Below are positions 14,962 to 23,330 of a stretch of 64,000 nt of DNA, piece after piece. The notes below the pieces were generated by a model, which saw nothing but the letters and a program-made list of their open reading frames with translations, made no database searches and was not told the DNA's origin. Position numbers and translations under genes: made by a program. The DNA comes from Planctomycetota bacterium. Lineage in GTDB: Bacteria > Planctomycetota > UBA1135 > GCA-002686595. The stretch is taken from contig DUBE01000040.1 in NCBI GenBank assembly GCA_012960475.1, positions 1 to 64,000 of the forward strand, given 5' to 3'. Numbering within the stretch: position 1 is the first letter of the stretch; every line of letters begins with the position of its first letter.

Positions 14962-15558
14962 ATGGTTCACCTCGGCCGCATCTACACCAAAACCGGCGAC
15001 GATGGTTTCACGGCTCTTGGCGATGGAACGCGAGTGCCCAAGGACAGCGCGCGGGTAGCAGCCTATGGAGATGTGGACGAGTGCTCGAGTGCCCTGGGTC
15101 TGGCCCTTGCACAGGGGCTCAGCGAGCCCTGGGCCGAACGCCTGACCCAGGTGCAAAACGACCTGTTTGATGTGGGTTCGGACCTCTGTCGACCTGGAGA
15201 TTCCGAGGGCGAGGCGCGCATCGGCGAGGCCTATGTAGAGCGTCTTGAGGGCTGGATTGATGAGGCCAATCAGGACCTGCCGGATCTGACCTCGTTCATC
15301 CTGCCGGGGGGCACTCTTAGCGCCGGCTGGTTGCATCTGGCGCGTACGATCTGCCGGCGGGCTGAGCGTTCGGTGGTGACCCTGTTTGGGGATCCCGATG
15401 AAGCCGCCCAGTCCAATCCCAAAGTGCTGCTGTACTTGAACCGCCTTTCGGACCTGCTGTTCGTCCTGGCGCGCCGGATGAACCACGACAGTGCGAGCCA
15501 GGAGGGCGGCGAGGGCGATGTGCTCTGGCGTCCCGCGGGGAAGAAAGAGGACGACTGA
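14962..15558 (+). CDS. Cob(I)yrinic acid a,c-diamide adenosyltransferase, PduO type
   Basis: A 198-residue ATP:corrinoid adenosyltransferase that makes adenosylcobalamin. IYTKTGDDGFTALGDG (residues ~6-21) is the ATP-binding N-terminal signature, VAAYGDVDECSSALG follows, and ARTICRRAERSVVTL near residue 130 carries the conserved Arg residues of the PduO fold. It implies a B12-dependent enzyme elsewhere, since none is in this window. MiaE starts directly at its stop codon (TGAGTG), suggesting an operon. Confidence 0.92.
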   Translation: MVHLGRIYTKTGDDGFTALGDGTRVPKDSARVAAYGDVDECSSALGLALAQGLSEPWAERLTQVQNDLFDVGSDLCRPGDSEGEARIGEAYVERLEGWIDEANQDLPDLTSFILPGGTLSAGWLHLARTICRRAERSVVTLFGDPDEAAQSNPKVLLYLNRLSDLLFVLARRMNHDSASQEGGEGDVLWRPAGKKEDD

Positions 15559-16143
15559 GTGGGCCTCGACCTTTGTTGGGCCACGCCGGTGGAATGGGTC
15601 GAGCGCATCGCTCCCTATGAACACGCTCTGCTGAGCGATCATGCTCACTGCGAATTGAAGGCGGCCGCAATGGGTCAGGTGTTGATCGCCAAGAATCCCG
15701 AGTACCCCGCTCTGGTGCAGGCGATCACACCCATGGTGATCGAGGAGATGGAGCATTTCGCTGTGGTGCACGCTGAACTGACCGCTCGGGGTGGTCAACT
15801 GGGGGAACAAGCCCCCAGCCCCTATGCAGACGGCTTGCACCGGGGCTCATCCGAGGGCCGCACTTCCATGCTGCTGGACCGTCTCCTGATCGCGCATCTG
15901 ATCGAAGGCCGCAGCTTGGAGCGCTTGAACCTGCTCTCCCATCATCATCCCGATGAGCAGCTGCGAGTTTTTTTTCATGGCTTCTGTGCCAGCGAGGCCC
16001 AGCACCGGGCCTTGTTCTTGGGCCTGGCAGAGGAGTTTTTCGGCCCCGCAGCAGGACTGCGGCTGGAATATCTGACCGGCCTGGAGTCAAGGGTCCTTGC
16101 AGGCCTGAGCTTCGCGCCGCGGGTGCATTCGGGCTTGGGCTAG
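15559..16143 (+). CDS. miaE: tRNA-(ms2io6A)-hydroxylase MiaE
   Basis: Non-haem di-iron monooxygenase that hydroxylates the isopentenyl side chain of ms2i6A37 in tRNA. The ferritin-like four-helix bundle ligands are visible: E in KNPEYP region, EEMEHFAVVH (E-x-x-H, residues ~62-71), ARLIEGR-type helix AHLIEGRSLERL, and CASEAQHRALF (E-x-x-H). Length (194) agrees with the family. It starts at GTG 15559 immediately after the adenosyltransferase stop. Oxygen dependence suggests an aerobic life. MiaA and MiaB, which must make its substrate, are outside the window. Confidence 0.92.
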   Translation: MGLDLCWATPVEWVERIAPYEHALLSDHAHCELKAAAMGQVLIAKNPEYPALVQAITPMVIEEMEHFAVVHAELTARGGQLGEQAPSPYADGLHRGSSEGRTSMLLDRLLIAHLIEGRSLERLNLLSHHHPDEQLRVFFHGFCASEAQHRALFLGLAEEFFGPAAGLRLEYLTGLESRVLAGLSFAPRVHSGLG

Positions 16144-16188
16144 GGGGACTCTTGATCGTCGAGGAGGATCTGTCGATGATCTGACCCC

Positions 16189-16202
16189 GGGGCCATCGCC
16201 CC
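16189..16202 (+). terminator. Short GC hairpin after miaE
   Basis: GGGGC, loop CATC, GCCCC: a 5-base GC stem in the 71-base gap between miaE and the MBOAT gene, without a T tract. A weak terminator at best. Confidence 0.25.
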
Positions 16203-16214
16203 GTCGACCTTGCC

Positions 16215-17624
16215 GTGCTCTTCCATTCCCCTCTGTTCCTGACCGCATTCCTGCCCCTGGTGGTGCTGCTGGCCTGGGTCGCCGGTCGGCGCGGCCGGAA
16301 CTGGGTGCTGCTCGCCGCGAGTCTGTTGTTCTATGCCTGGGGCGAAGGCCCCATGGTGGCGGTGCTGGCCGCTTCAGGTTTGGTGCACCATTTGCTCGGT
16401 CTGCTGGTGGGCCGCAGGGGAACTCTGCTTTCTCACTGGGCCCTGGGCCTGGGGGTGGCCTTTGATCTGGGACTCCTGGTGCTCTTCAAGTACTCGGCCT
16501 GGCTCTTTGGAGAGACTCCCGACCTGGCCCTGGCACTGCGTTCCGATGGGGCCACGGGACCGCCCATCGGAGTCAGTTTCTTTACCTTCCAAGCACTCTC
16601 TTATCTAGTGGATGTGCACCGCGGTGTGGTTGAGCCCCAGCGCAATCCCTTCAAGTTTGCGTTGTATCTCTCGCTCTTTCCCCAGTTGATCGCTGGCCCC
16701 ATTGTGCGCTACGCAGATGTGGCCAGTCAGATCGATGGGCGCGAGGTCAAATTGCAGCGCGTGGCGGAGGGTTTTCGTCGCTTTGCCACGGGCTTGGGCA
16801 AGAAGGTTCTGTTGGCTGGCAGCATTGCTCCGGTGGCTGATCAGGCCTTCAACCTGGCCCCCGGCGAGTTGGGTTTTGGCCTGGCCTGGCTGGGCCTGGC
16901 GTGTTACTCGCTGCAGATCTACCTGGACTTCTCAGGCTACAGCGACATGGCCATCGGCATCGGGCGCATGTTGGGCTTTGAGTTCCTGGAGAACTTCTTG
17001 CACCCCTATTCCAGTCGTTCGGTGACCGAGTTCTGGCGACGTTGGCATGTGTCTCTTTCCAGTTGGTTCCGGGACTATCTCTACATTCCCCTGGGGGGCA
17101 ACCGTCACGGGCGGGTACGCACGGGCTGCCATCTGGTGGCGGTTTTTCTCTTGTGCGGCCTGTGGCACGGAGCGGCCTGGACATTTGTGCTTTGGGGAGC
17201 CTGGCATGGTGCCCTGTTGGTCATGGAACGGGTGGGCCTGGGACGCCTCTTGGCGCGCCTGCCCCGGGTCGGTCAGCACCTTTGGCTGCTGCTGGCGGTT
17301 TGCTTGGGCTGGGTACCCTTCCGCTGTGAGTCCATGAGTCAGGCCGGGTCCTACTTTGGCGCCTTGTTTGGTTTTGGATCCTCCAACAGTCCCTGGACCT
17401 TGGAGCGATTCATGACTCCGGCGGTGTTTCTTGGATTGCTGCTGGGAGCTCTGGCCAGCGTGCCCTGGGTTCCCTGGGCCCGGCGCGCCCTGGCAGAGAT
17501 CAACACTTCTGCCCGCCGTCGCTGGCTGGTGGTGGCCGACCTTTCGCTTTTCCTGGTTCTAGCCTTGAGTCTGGCTGAGGGCTTGGGCGGTACGAGCACT
17601 CCCTTCATCTATTTCCGCTTCTAG
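16215..17624 (+). CDS. MBOAT O-acyltransferase, AlgI-like
   Basis: A 469-residue polytopic inner-membrane protein of the AlgI family, which moves acetyl groups across the membrane to modify exported polymers such as alginate or cellulose. GVSFFTFQALSYLVDVHRG (residues ~117-135), SLFPQLIAGPIVRY, DFSGYSDMAIGIGRMLGF, FWRRWHVSLSSWFRDYLYIP and CGLWHGAAWTFVLWG (with the catalytic His) are all canonical. It starts at GTG 16215, the first start before MBOAT sequence. The AlgX-like gene follows after 4 bases, so acetyl transfer and polymer acetylation are co-transcribed, although no polymer synthase lies nearby. Confidence 0.94.
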   Translation: MLFHSPLFLTAFLPLVVLLAWVAGRRGRNWVLLAASLLFYAWGEGPMVAVLAASGLVHHLLGLLVGRRGTLLSHWALGLGVAFDLGLLVLFKYSAWLFGETPDLALALRSDGATGPPIGVSFFTFQALSYLVDVHRGVVEPQRNPFKFALYLSLFPQLIAGPIVRYADVASQIDGREVKLQRVAEGFRRFATGLGKKVLLAGSIAPVADQAFNLAPGELGFGLAWLGLACYSLQIYLDFSGYSDMAIGIGRMLGFEFLENFLHPYSSRSVTEFWRRWHVSLSSWFRDYLYIPLGGNRHGRVRTGCHLVAVFLLCGLWHGAAWTFVLWGAWHGALLVMERVGLGRLLARLPRVGQHLWLLLAVCLGWVPFRCESMSQAGSYFGALFGFGSSNSPWTLERFMTPAVFLGLLLGALASVPWVPWARRALAEINTSARRRWLVVADLSLFLVLALSLAEGLGGTSTPFIYFRF

Positions 17625-17628
17625 ATCC

Positions 17629-19206
17629 ATGAGTGAGCAGATCAAAATCGAAGGCACCAACGGGGATCGCATCCTTGTCATGGCCTGTCTGCTGCTGCTG
17701 GCGGTACCGGGGCTGAGTTCCCTGGGTGTGGACATGGAGCAACGGGGCGAAGAACTTCGGCGCCGAGAACGGCGGCCTGTTCAAGGATGGCAGGCCCCTG
17801 CGGCTATCAAGGACAAGACCGGCTGGGCGGAGAAAGCCTACTCGGATCGTCTTGGATTGCGCACACCGCTTCTGCAACTGAGGTCCCTGTTTCATTGGGG
17901 AGTGTTGGGGCAGGCTCCGGGCACTGAGATGGTGCGTGGAAAGGGCGGTTGGCTCTTCCTTGACTATGGTCGCCACTTGGACAACTGGCGCGGCGCTGCA
18001 CCCATGAGTGATGCCTTGTTGCAGGACTGGGTGAAGAACTTCTTGATCCGCAAGGACTCTGCTGAGGCGGGTGGGTCCAAGTACATAGTCTGTCTCTTGC
18101 CCGGCAAGCCGAGCATCTATCCCGAGCGTATTCCCGAGCGTTTTGCTCGGGTGGGTCCCTCACGAAGGGATCAGTTGATGAGTGCCCTGCGCGAGGCGGG
18201 CGTGTCGGTGCGTGATCTTCTGCCCAGCATGTTGGCGGGCAAGGCGCATGACAGTCAGGAGCAGTGGGATTTCATGGTGCACCCAACGGGCACCCACTGG
18301 TCGGGGCGGGGCGAGCGTGTGGCTGAGGCCTGGCTACGGGCAGAGCTTGAGATTGAGCCAGTGCGCGTCCCGTGGGTGCGGCGCAAGGGACAGCGAGCTG
18401 TGGGGGATTCTTGGACCACGAGGCTCTATCTCGATGGGCTGGCTCCTTTCAGTGATCTGGAATGGTGGACCGTGCAAACGCCTGATATGGGGACCAAGCT
18501 GCGCAACAAGCGCTTCAGTCGTCAATGGAAGAACGGGGAGCGCCGCTTCCACATGAACAATGACTCCTATGGTCGTGGCGTTCGCGACCTGCTTGGCAGG
18601 AATATCTGGCTGCGATCCGTATGGGAACACTCCCTGGACGGGGGCCGCACGAGGACCAGTCAAGCTGAGGTGGTTGTGGACTGGTTCGTGGAACGCATTC
18701 TCGATGATCTGGTTCCAAGTGAGTTCATGACAAGCACACCCGCAGACATGGAGCGGGCTTTTGCCAGGGGTGAGTCGAGTGGGTGGAGCCTGGAGCCTGG
18801 CAATCCAGGGACCTGGCGTGTGCTTGGCGAGCAGGCTGTGCACCAGGACCTGGAACAGCCAGGAGAAATCCTCGCGGGAGTCAAGCCCGCGACCTTGTTC
18901 CTGGACGGCCTGCCTGAGTTGGAACAGGACTGTGTTCTGGAGTTGGACCTTGTGGCGCCCGGGTTCGGCGGCGTTGAAGTGGGAGTGGTTTCCAGTCCCA
19001 AGGGTCTCAAGAAGGCCGAAGCGAGTCAGTGTGTTGCCCATCTGGGGGGGCGCAGGGTTCTCCATGTTCCGATCCTGGGTTTCAAGCTGAAGCGTGGGGA
19101 TCGGCTGCAGGTGCTCTTGGATTGCGGTCCTGGGACCTATGTCCTGCACCGGGCGCGTCTGAGGAAGGTCGAACCTCTGCGTGGGCTGGGTCTGCGGGCG
19201 AGATAG
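17629..19206 (+). CDS. AlgJ/AlgX-like SGNH acetyltransferase with an altered active site
   Basis: A 525-residue protein with one N-terminal membrane anchor (residues ~14-32) and a periplasmic AlgJ/AlgX-type SGNH domain. MVRGKGGWLFL is the family opening (G-K-x-G-W-L-F). The usual D-T-H-W catalytic pair reads GTHWS here (near residue 223), so the Asp is replaced by Gly while His is kept. The serine block reads MNNDSYGRG (near residue 307). The C-terminal 150 residues form a beta-rich, carbohydrate-binding-like domain, as in AlgX. Paired with the MBOAT gene it should acetylate an exported polysaccharide, but the missing Asp makes catalysis uncertain. Confidence 0.82.
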   Translation: MSEQIKIEGTNGDRILVMACLLLLAVPGLSSLGVDMEQRGEELRRRERRPVQGWQAPAAIKDKTGWAEKAYSDRLGLRTPLLQLRSLFHWGVLGQAPGTEMVRGKGGWLFLDYGRHLDNWRGAAPMSDALLQDWVKNFLIRKDSAEAGGSKYIVCLLPGKPSIYPERIPERFARVGPSRRDQLMSALREAGVSVRDLLPSMLAGKAHDSQEQWDFMVHPTGTHWSGRGERVAEAWLRAELEIEPVRVPWVRRKGQRAVGDSWTTRLYLDGLAPFSDLEWWTVQTPDMGTKLRNKRFSRQWKNGERRFHMNNDSYGRGVRDLLGRNIWLRSVWEHSLDGGRTRTSQAEVVVDWFVERILDDLVPSEFMTSTPADMERAFARGESSGWSLEPGNPGTWRVLGEQAVHQDLEQPGEILAGVKPATLFLDGLPELEQDCVLELDLVAPGFGGVEVGVVSSPKGLKKAEASQCVAHLGGRRVLHVPILGFKLKRGDRLQVLLDCGPGTYVLHRARLRKVEPLRGLGLRAR

Positions 19207-19218
19207 TCCAAGTGGGGA

Positions 19219-19246
19219 TGGACCTCTCCTTCTCAGGGGCTAGGAT
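19219..19246 (+). promoter_or_regulatory. Promoter of the seleno-thioredoxin gene: TGGACC, 16 bases, TAGGAT
   Basis: TGGACC (19219-19224) and TAGGAT (19241-19246) are 16 bases apart, and the -10 ends 6 bases before ATG 19253. This supports the upstream start and therefore the reading through TGA 19454. Confidence 0.5.
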
Positions 19247-19252
19247 CAGTCC

Positions 19253-20752
19253 ATGGCGTTGCGACCCTTGGCGTTGATTGTGTTCTTGCTTTGTAGTTCC
19301 TTGTCTGCCCGTCAGGTTCAAGTCACGGGTACTGCCGAGGGACAGGTCCTGCCGGATTTGGAGCTGCCTCTGGTGGGAACCGAGGGCACTCTGCGTTTGC
19401 GCGGGGAGGCCGGGGATTCTCGCCCGATTCTGTTGGTCACCTTTGCATCCTGGTGAGCTGGTTGTCGCAAGCACGTGCCCGTGTGGCATGCCGCGACAAG
19501 AGAACTGGTGGCTGCGGGCAGATTGCGCGTGATCGGCGTCGTGCAGGAGCAGCATCGGGAGCGCGCGGCCCTATGGCTCAAGTGGCAGGGGATCGAATGG
19601 CCGGTGGCTTGGGATCCTTTCAACCAACTGGAAGTCAAGTTGGTGCCGAAGGTGTTGGCCGTGCAGCCAGGAGGGTTGGTTCTCAAGGATCGCCTGCATC
19701 CCAATAGAATTGAAGGAGAGGGTGGCCTGCTGGAAGTCATGGGGCGCATGCAGGGGGTGACGGCCGAGTTGGAGCAACCAGCGCAATTTGGTCCTCATCT
19801 GGCCCGGGCCAGGGGAGCCATCACCCCTGATGACGACCCGGGGGAATTCGTTCCGGCGGCAATGGCGATCTTGCTGATGGACCGGCAGGGAATGGACGCC
19901 GGATCGTGTAGTCGGCGGCGGGCCGCTGTGCGGACTCTTGTGGACCGTGCCCTGGCCCCCAACGCCTCGGCCCGCGATCACTTTCGCGCGGGGGTAGCCC
20001 AGAGATTGTTGTTGGACCTGGAGGGCCCCAGCCAACGACCTGGTGAACAACCCAACGAGGGCCGTTTTCAAGGGGCGCTCAATTCCTGGTCCCGGGCCTT
20101 GAGTCTGGATCCCGGCCAGTACATCTGGCGCCGACGGATCCAGCAATGGGGGCCGCGCCTGGACAAGCCCTATCCTTTTTACGATTGGGTTCCCTTGGCG
20201 AGGAAAGAGTTGGCTGCCCGTGGCCTGAAGCCGGCAGTTTGGAAGGTGCTGCTCTCAGGAGCGGAAACAGCCAAGGGTGGTTATGACCTGCCCGTGCCCG
20301 TGATCCAAGAGAACCCCGATCCTCTCGCACGTATTCCACTGGACGAGAAGCAGCGCGCGATTCTGCACTGGGCCGTGGCGCCCCACACTGGTTTTGCTGG
20401 ACCCAATGTGCGCGTTGCCCCGGGGACTTCCCGGGTACATTTGAGCCTTGTTCCCGCAGAGGATGTGCGCATCGAACCCGAGGGTGGGCCTCTGGGAATC
20501 TGGATCGATCTGCCTGATGGCTGGCGAGCGAGGAGTTCCTGGATTGACCTGCAGTCCGTGGGTGAGGCGGACTATCAGAATCCGCGCCTGGATTTTGAGT
20601 TGGTTGCCTCGGCTCCGGGCCCACCTGGGGAAGCGCCTCCCCCCGTGCCCCGCCTGACGGGCTTTGTGCTCTACCCGGTTTGCATCGGCGAGAACGGCGT
20701 CTGCAATCTGTTGCGCCGCAACTTCGACCTGGACCTCCGTCCCGCGCGCTAG
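19253..20752 (+). CDS. Selenocysteine thioredoxin-like (TlpA-like) periplasmic protein with DsbD-alpha-like tail
   Basis: Reading the TGA at 19454-19456 as selenocysteine gives one 499-residue protein. Residues 1-19 are a signal peptide. LPDLELPLVGTEG begins the thioredoxin fold, and FASW-U68-A-G-C71-RKH puts Sec in the first Cys position of the C-x-x-C motif, exactly where TlpA proteins have W-C-x-x-C. VPKVLAV supplies the cis-proline region. A helical repeat-like segment follows (~220-330). The last 100 residues are beta-rich and end FVLYPVCIGENGVC (C477, C484), resembling the N-terminal domain of DsbD. The frame is identical on both sides of the TGA, and a hairpin follows it. I infer a periplasmic thiol or peroxide reductase with its own electron-relay domain. 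Confidence 0.85.
19454..19490 (+). promoter_or_regulatory. Sec codon TGA and candidate bacterial SECIS hairpin
   Basis: TGA 19454-19456 is followed after 17 bases by stem CGTGCC (19474-19479), loop CGTGT (19480-19484) and GGCATG (19485-19490), one pair being G-T. An outer pair TTGTCGC/GCGACAA (19462-19468 with 19493-19499) can enclose it. Loop distance from the TGA (24-28 bases) is in the range used by SelB in bacteria. Confidence 0.6.
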
Positions 20753-20985
20753 GTTCCGAATGCTCGAAAGCGCTGCCAGAGGCTGGCCTTTCCCGGCGCT
20801 GCTTCAAAGCTGACGCAATCTTTGCGCAGGTTGATTTGTTGGTGGTTGCCCGGCACCTGCTGCTCATCCAGCCAGGCGTCCTTTTGGGTGGTCTGCATGT
20901 GGTCGGGATGCCAGCAGCCCGTTCGTGGGGCCTGGTAGGGGGCCATCTTCAGGTGGCAGCAATTCTTGCAGAGGATCTTGGTCAT
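20749..20985 (-). CDS. Small Cys/His-rich protein of unknown function
   Basis: A 78-residue protein with CKNCCHLKM near the N-terminus and TGCWHPDH near residue 23, giving C-x2-C-C-H and C-x-H spacing that could bind a metal. I know of no named family. It overlaps the seleno-thioredoxin stop by 4 bases on the opposite strand, and both frames show normal codon bias to the end. No strong promoter box is seen upstream. A small zinc- or iron-binding protein is plausible, but this is inference from residues only. Confidence 0.55.
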   Translation of the reverse strand: MTKILCKNCCHLKMAPYQAPRTGCWHPDHMQTTQKDAWLDEQQVPGNHQQINLRKDCVSFEAAPGKASLWQRFRAFGT

Positions 20986-21021
20986 GGGATCTGGGTGCAG
21001 GTCGTGGCTGGAAAGGATAGT

Positions 21022-21058
21022 GACCGAGACCCTGGCTGGGAAGGGCTTGGGCTCGGTC
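21022..21058 (-). terminator. Hairpin downstream of the patatin gene
   Basis: GACCGAG (21022-21028) pairs with CTCGGTC (21052-21058); CCCT and AGGG inside can extend the structure. It lies 17 bases past the patatin stop, without a T tract. Confidence 0.4.
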
Positions 21059-21074
21059 TAGGCCGCCATGATTT

Positions 21075-22235
21075 TCAAAGTCCCAGACTGCGGGCAACTT
21101 CCGGGGCGTTGTTGCGACCATCCTCCTCGCCGAGTTCCATCAACAGGCTCACATAGCCCGGATCGAAGAGCACCGTTGACAAGAGGTCCTGGCTGTCGGC
21201 GCCCTTGGTGCCCAGGTTGCGCAGCAGGCGTCGGAAGAACCAGGGCAGCTCGGGCTCGAAACGCGATGCCAAACGCCCCAGGTCCACCGAAGGTCGCATC
21301 AGGGCCAGATCAATGGCGCGCAGATTGCCCGGAGGATCGCATTGGTTTTCGATCAAGCGGTTCAAACGCCGCAGGTTGGCCGCGTCCTGATCAAGGGAAT
21401 CCAAGAAGATTGCATTGAACAGGTTGCCCGCGATCAGGGCCGGGCTGGGGGGGCCCTTGCCTCCACCTTCGTCTGCTTCGCTGTCCGTGCGCGCGTAGCG
21501 CGTTGAGAGGGCCAGGATCTTGGTGGCCCCAAGGTGCACCGCAGGAGCCAAGGGGGCAATCAAGCGCACACCCCCGTCCCCGTACCAGTCCTCTTTCAAT
21601 TGAATGGGCGGAAAGAAAAGGGGCAGAGCCGCTGAAGCCATCACATGCTCCACGGTCAGATTGCTGGCGATTCCCCTGCGATTCGGTCGGTTCCAACCAT
21701 CGATCTCGCCACCTTGAAAAAAGCAGATCGTTTGGCCCGTGTTGTAGCGCGTGGTCAGGAGAGCCAGAGAATCCAGTTGGCCGCTGGCGATGTTGGCGCG
21801 TACGCCGTCCAGAGAACCGCTGGGTCCTGTGCCCAGGCCGTGGCTGAGGGTTTCGCGCAGAGGATCAGTGTTGACCATGCCCAGGATCGGATTCTTTCGG
21901 GCCCTGAGGCCAAAGGCAACGCGCAGGCCCACACGCAGTACCCGGCTCATGAGGCTGGTGGGGTGGGCCTCGAAGACCCGTTCCACGTTCAGCATGTGCC
22001 AGAGTTCTGCCAGTTCTTCCACCGCGGCGGGCATGGGCTGAACAGAGTTCGCCAGACTGGAGGCGTTGATTGCTCCTGCGCTGATGCCCACAATGATGCG
22101 TGGCGAGAGTTCCGGCAGTTCGCTCAGGAGGCCGCGCAGGGCGCCCACCTGCCAGGAGGCGCGGGCTCCGCCACCCTCGAGCACAATTGCCAGACGAGGT
22201 GCCTCTACGGTTTCATTCGTTGGACCGTCATTCAT
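21075..22235 (-). CDS. Patatin-like phospholipase
   Basis: A 386-residue cytosolic or membrane-associated serine lipase. LEGGGARASWQVGALRGLL (residues ~18-36) gives the oxyanion-hole G-G-G-x-R/K, GISAGAINAS the nucleophile elbow G-x-S-x-G (Ser near residue 53), and YGDGGVRL the Asp of the Ser-Asp dyad in D-G-G. A C-terminal extension of about 130 residues after the patatin core is helical and unassigned. It overlaps the asparaginase gene by 8 bases on the same strand, so both come from one transcript. Substrate unknown. Confidence 0.9.
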   Translation of the reverse strand: MNDGPTNETVEAPRLAIVLEGGGARASWQVGALRGLLSELPELSPRIIVGISAGAINASSLANSVQPMPAAVEELAELWHMLNVERVFEAHPTSLMSRVLRVGLRVAFGLRARKNPILGMVNTDPLRETLSHGLGTGPSGSLDGVRANIASGQLDSLALLTTRYNTGQTICFFQGGEIDGWNRPNRRGIASNLTVEHVMASAALPLFFPPIQLKEDWYGDGGVRLIAPLAPAVHLGATKILALSTRYARTDSEADEGGGKGPPSPALIAGNLFNAIFLDSLDQDAANLRRLNRLIENQCDPPGNLRAIDLALMRPSVDLGRLASRFEPELPWFFRRLLRNLGTKGADSQDLLSTVLFDPGYVSLLMELGEEDGRNNAPEVARSLGL

Positions 22236-23268
22236 TTTCGCTTGTCAGGGGCGTGAGTTCCCCACGCAGATTCTGCTGCATCATGCGCCGGACCTCGGCG
22301 GAGTCTGTAGTGCAGGCAAAGAGGTACGACATTTTGGTCAGGGCAGCTTCGGGGGTCATGTCAAAGCCGCTGACCACGCCCGCATCCAGCAGGGCGCGCC
22401 CTGTGGCATATAGAGACAGAGCCGCGCTGCCCCGTAGGGGCTGGGGCACCGCAACGATCACTGTCCCCGAATCGCAAGCGTTGCGCAGCACACCCATGAA
22501 CTCCTTGTCCCGGTTGGGGGCATTGCCGGCCCCGTAGCATTCAAGCACACAGCCTTCGACTCCGTCCAAGAATGCCGCCAGGGTGTGTGCAGACATGCCC
22601 GGGTACAAACGACAAGCGCCAACTGAAGTGTCACCCAGTTCACGCACCCTGAGGGGCAGGCTTTCCGCTTGGGGCCGACGCAACATGTTCCAATTCAGTT
22701 CAAAGTCGATGCCGATGGTGCCCAGCAGTGGATGGTTGGGGGACTCGAAGGCGTCAAAGCCCTCTGAGTCGGTCTTGCTGGCTCGGTTGCCCCGCAGCAA
22801 GCGGCCACCGAAACAAATGCAGACTTCGCACATGCGGTGTGCGTAGCGTTCGATGAGCAACAGGCCGGTGGTCAGGTTTTCCAGGGCATCGCTGCGGGTT
22901 TCGCAGAGGGGAATCTGCGAGCCAGTCAGAATCACCGGTTTCTCAAGCCCTTCCAGCAGGAAAGACAGAGCGCTGGCTGTGTAGGCCATGGTGTCCGTGC
23001 CATGCAGTACCAAGAATCCGTCGTGGTTTTCCTGTTGGGCTTTGAGATCTTTGCCGATCGCCACCCAGTCGGCGGGAGTCATGTTCGCGCTGTCGAGCAG
23101 GGGGTTGTACTCGCGCAGGGTTATCTCGGGCATTTCTGGTGCCTGGAACTGTGGCAGGCGGCCGAGCAACTCTGCCAGTTGCCCGGGGGCCGGGGCATGG
23201 CCCCGTTCCGTGGGCAGCATGCCCACTGTGCCGCCTGTGTAGGCGATGTATACCTTGCGCATTCCCAT
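22228..23268 (-). CDS. ansA: L-asparaginase, type I (AnsA-like)
   Basis: A 346-residue cytoplasmic asparaginase hydrolysing asparagine to aspartate and ammonia. YIAYTGGTVGML contains the first catalytic Thr, HGTDTMAYTASALSFLL the second Thr-Asp pair with the conserved Tyr, followed by KPVILTGSQIPL. There is no signal peptide, which argues for the cytosolic type. A TACCCT box (23280-23285) lies 11 bases before the first ATG; a second in-frame ATG two codons later is equally possible. First gene of a pair with the patatin. Confidence 0.93.
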   Translation of the reverse strand: MGMRKVYIAYTGGTVGMLPTERGHAPAPGQLAELLGRLPQFQAPEMPEITLREYNPLLDSANMTPADWVAIGKDLKAQQENHDGFLVLHGTDTMAYTASALSFLLEGLEKPVILTGSQIPLCETRSDALENLTTGLLLIERYAHRMCEVCICFGGRLLRGNRASKTDSEGFDAFESPNHPLLGTIGIDFELNWNMLRRPQAESLPLRVRELGDTSVGACRLYPGMSAHTLAAFLDGVEGCVLECYGAGNAPNRDKEFMGVLRNACDSGTVIVAVPQPLRGSAALSLYATGRALLDAGVVSGFDMTPEAALTKMSYLFACTTDSAEVRRMMQQNLRGELTPLTSENE

Positions 23269-23279
23269 GGCTGGGCAAC

Positions 23280-23285
23280 AGGGTA
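23280..23285 (-). promoter_or_regulatory. -10 box TACCCT (reverse strand) of ansA
   Basis: TACCCT on the reverse strand, 11 bases before the ansA ATG at 23266-23268. Confidence 0.35.
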
Positions 23286-23330
23286 CTGATCCGAGCCCCG
23301 CTTGTCCGTACCTCTACTCAGGCAGGCCGA

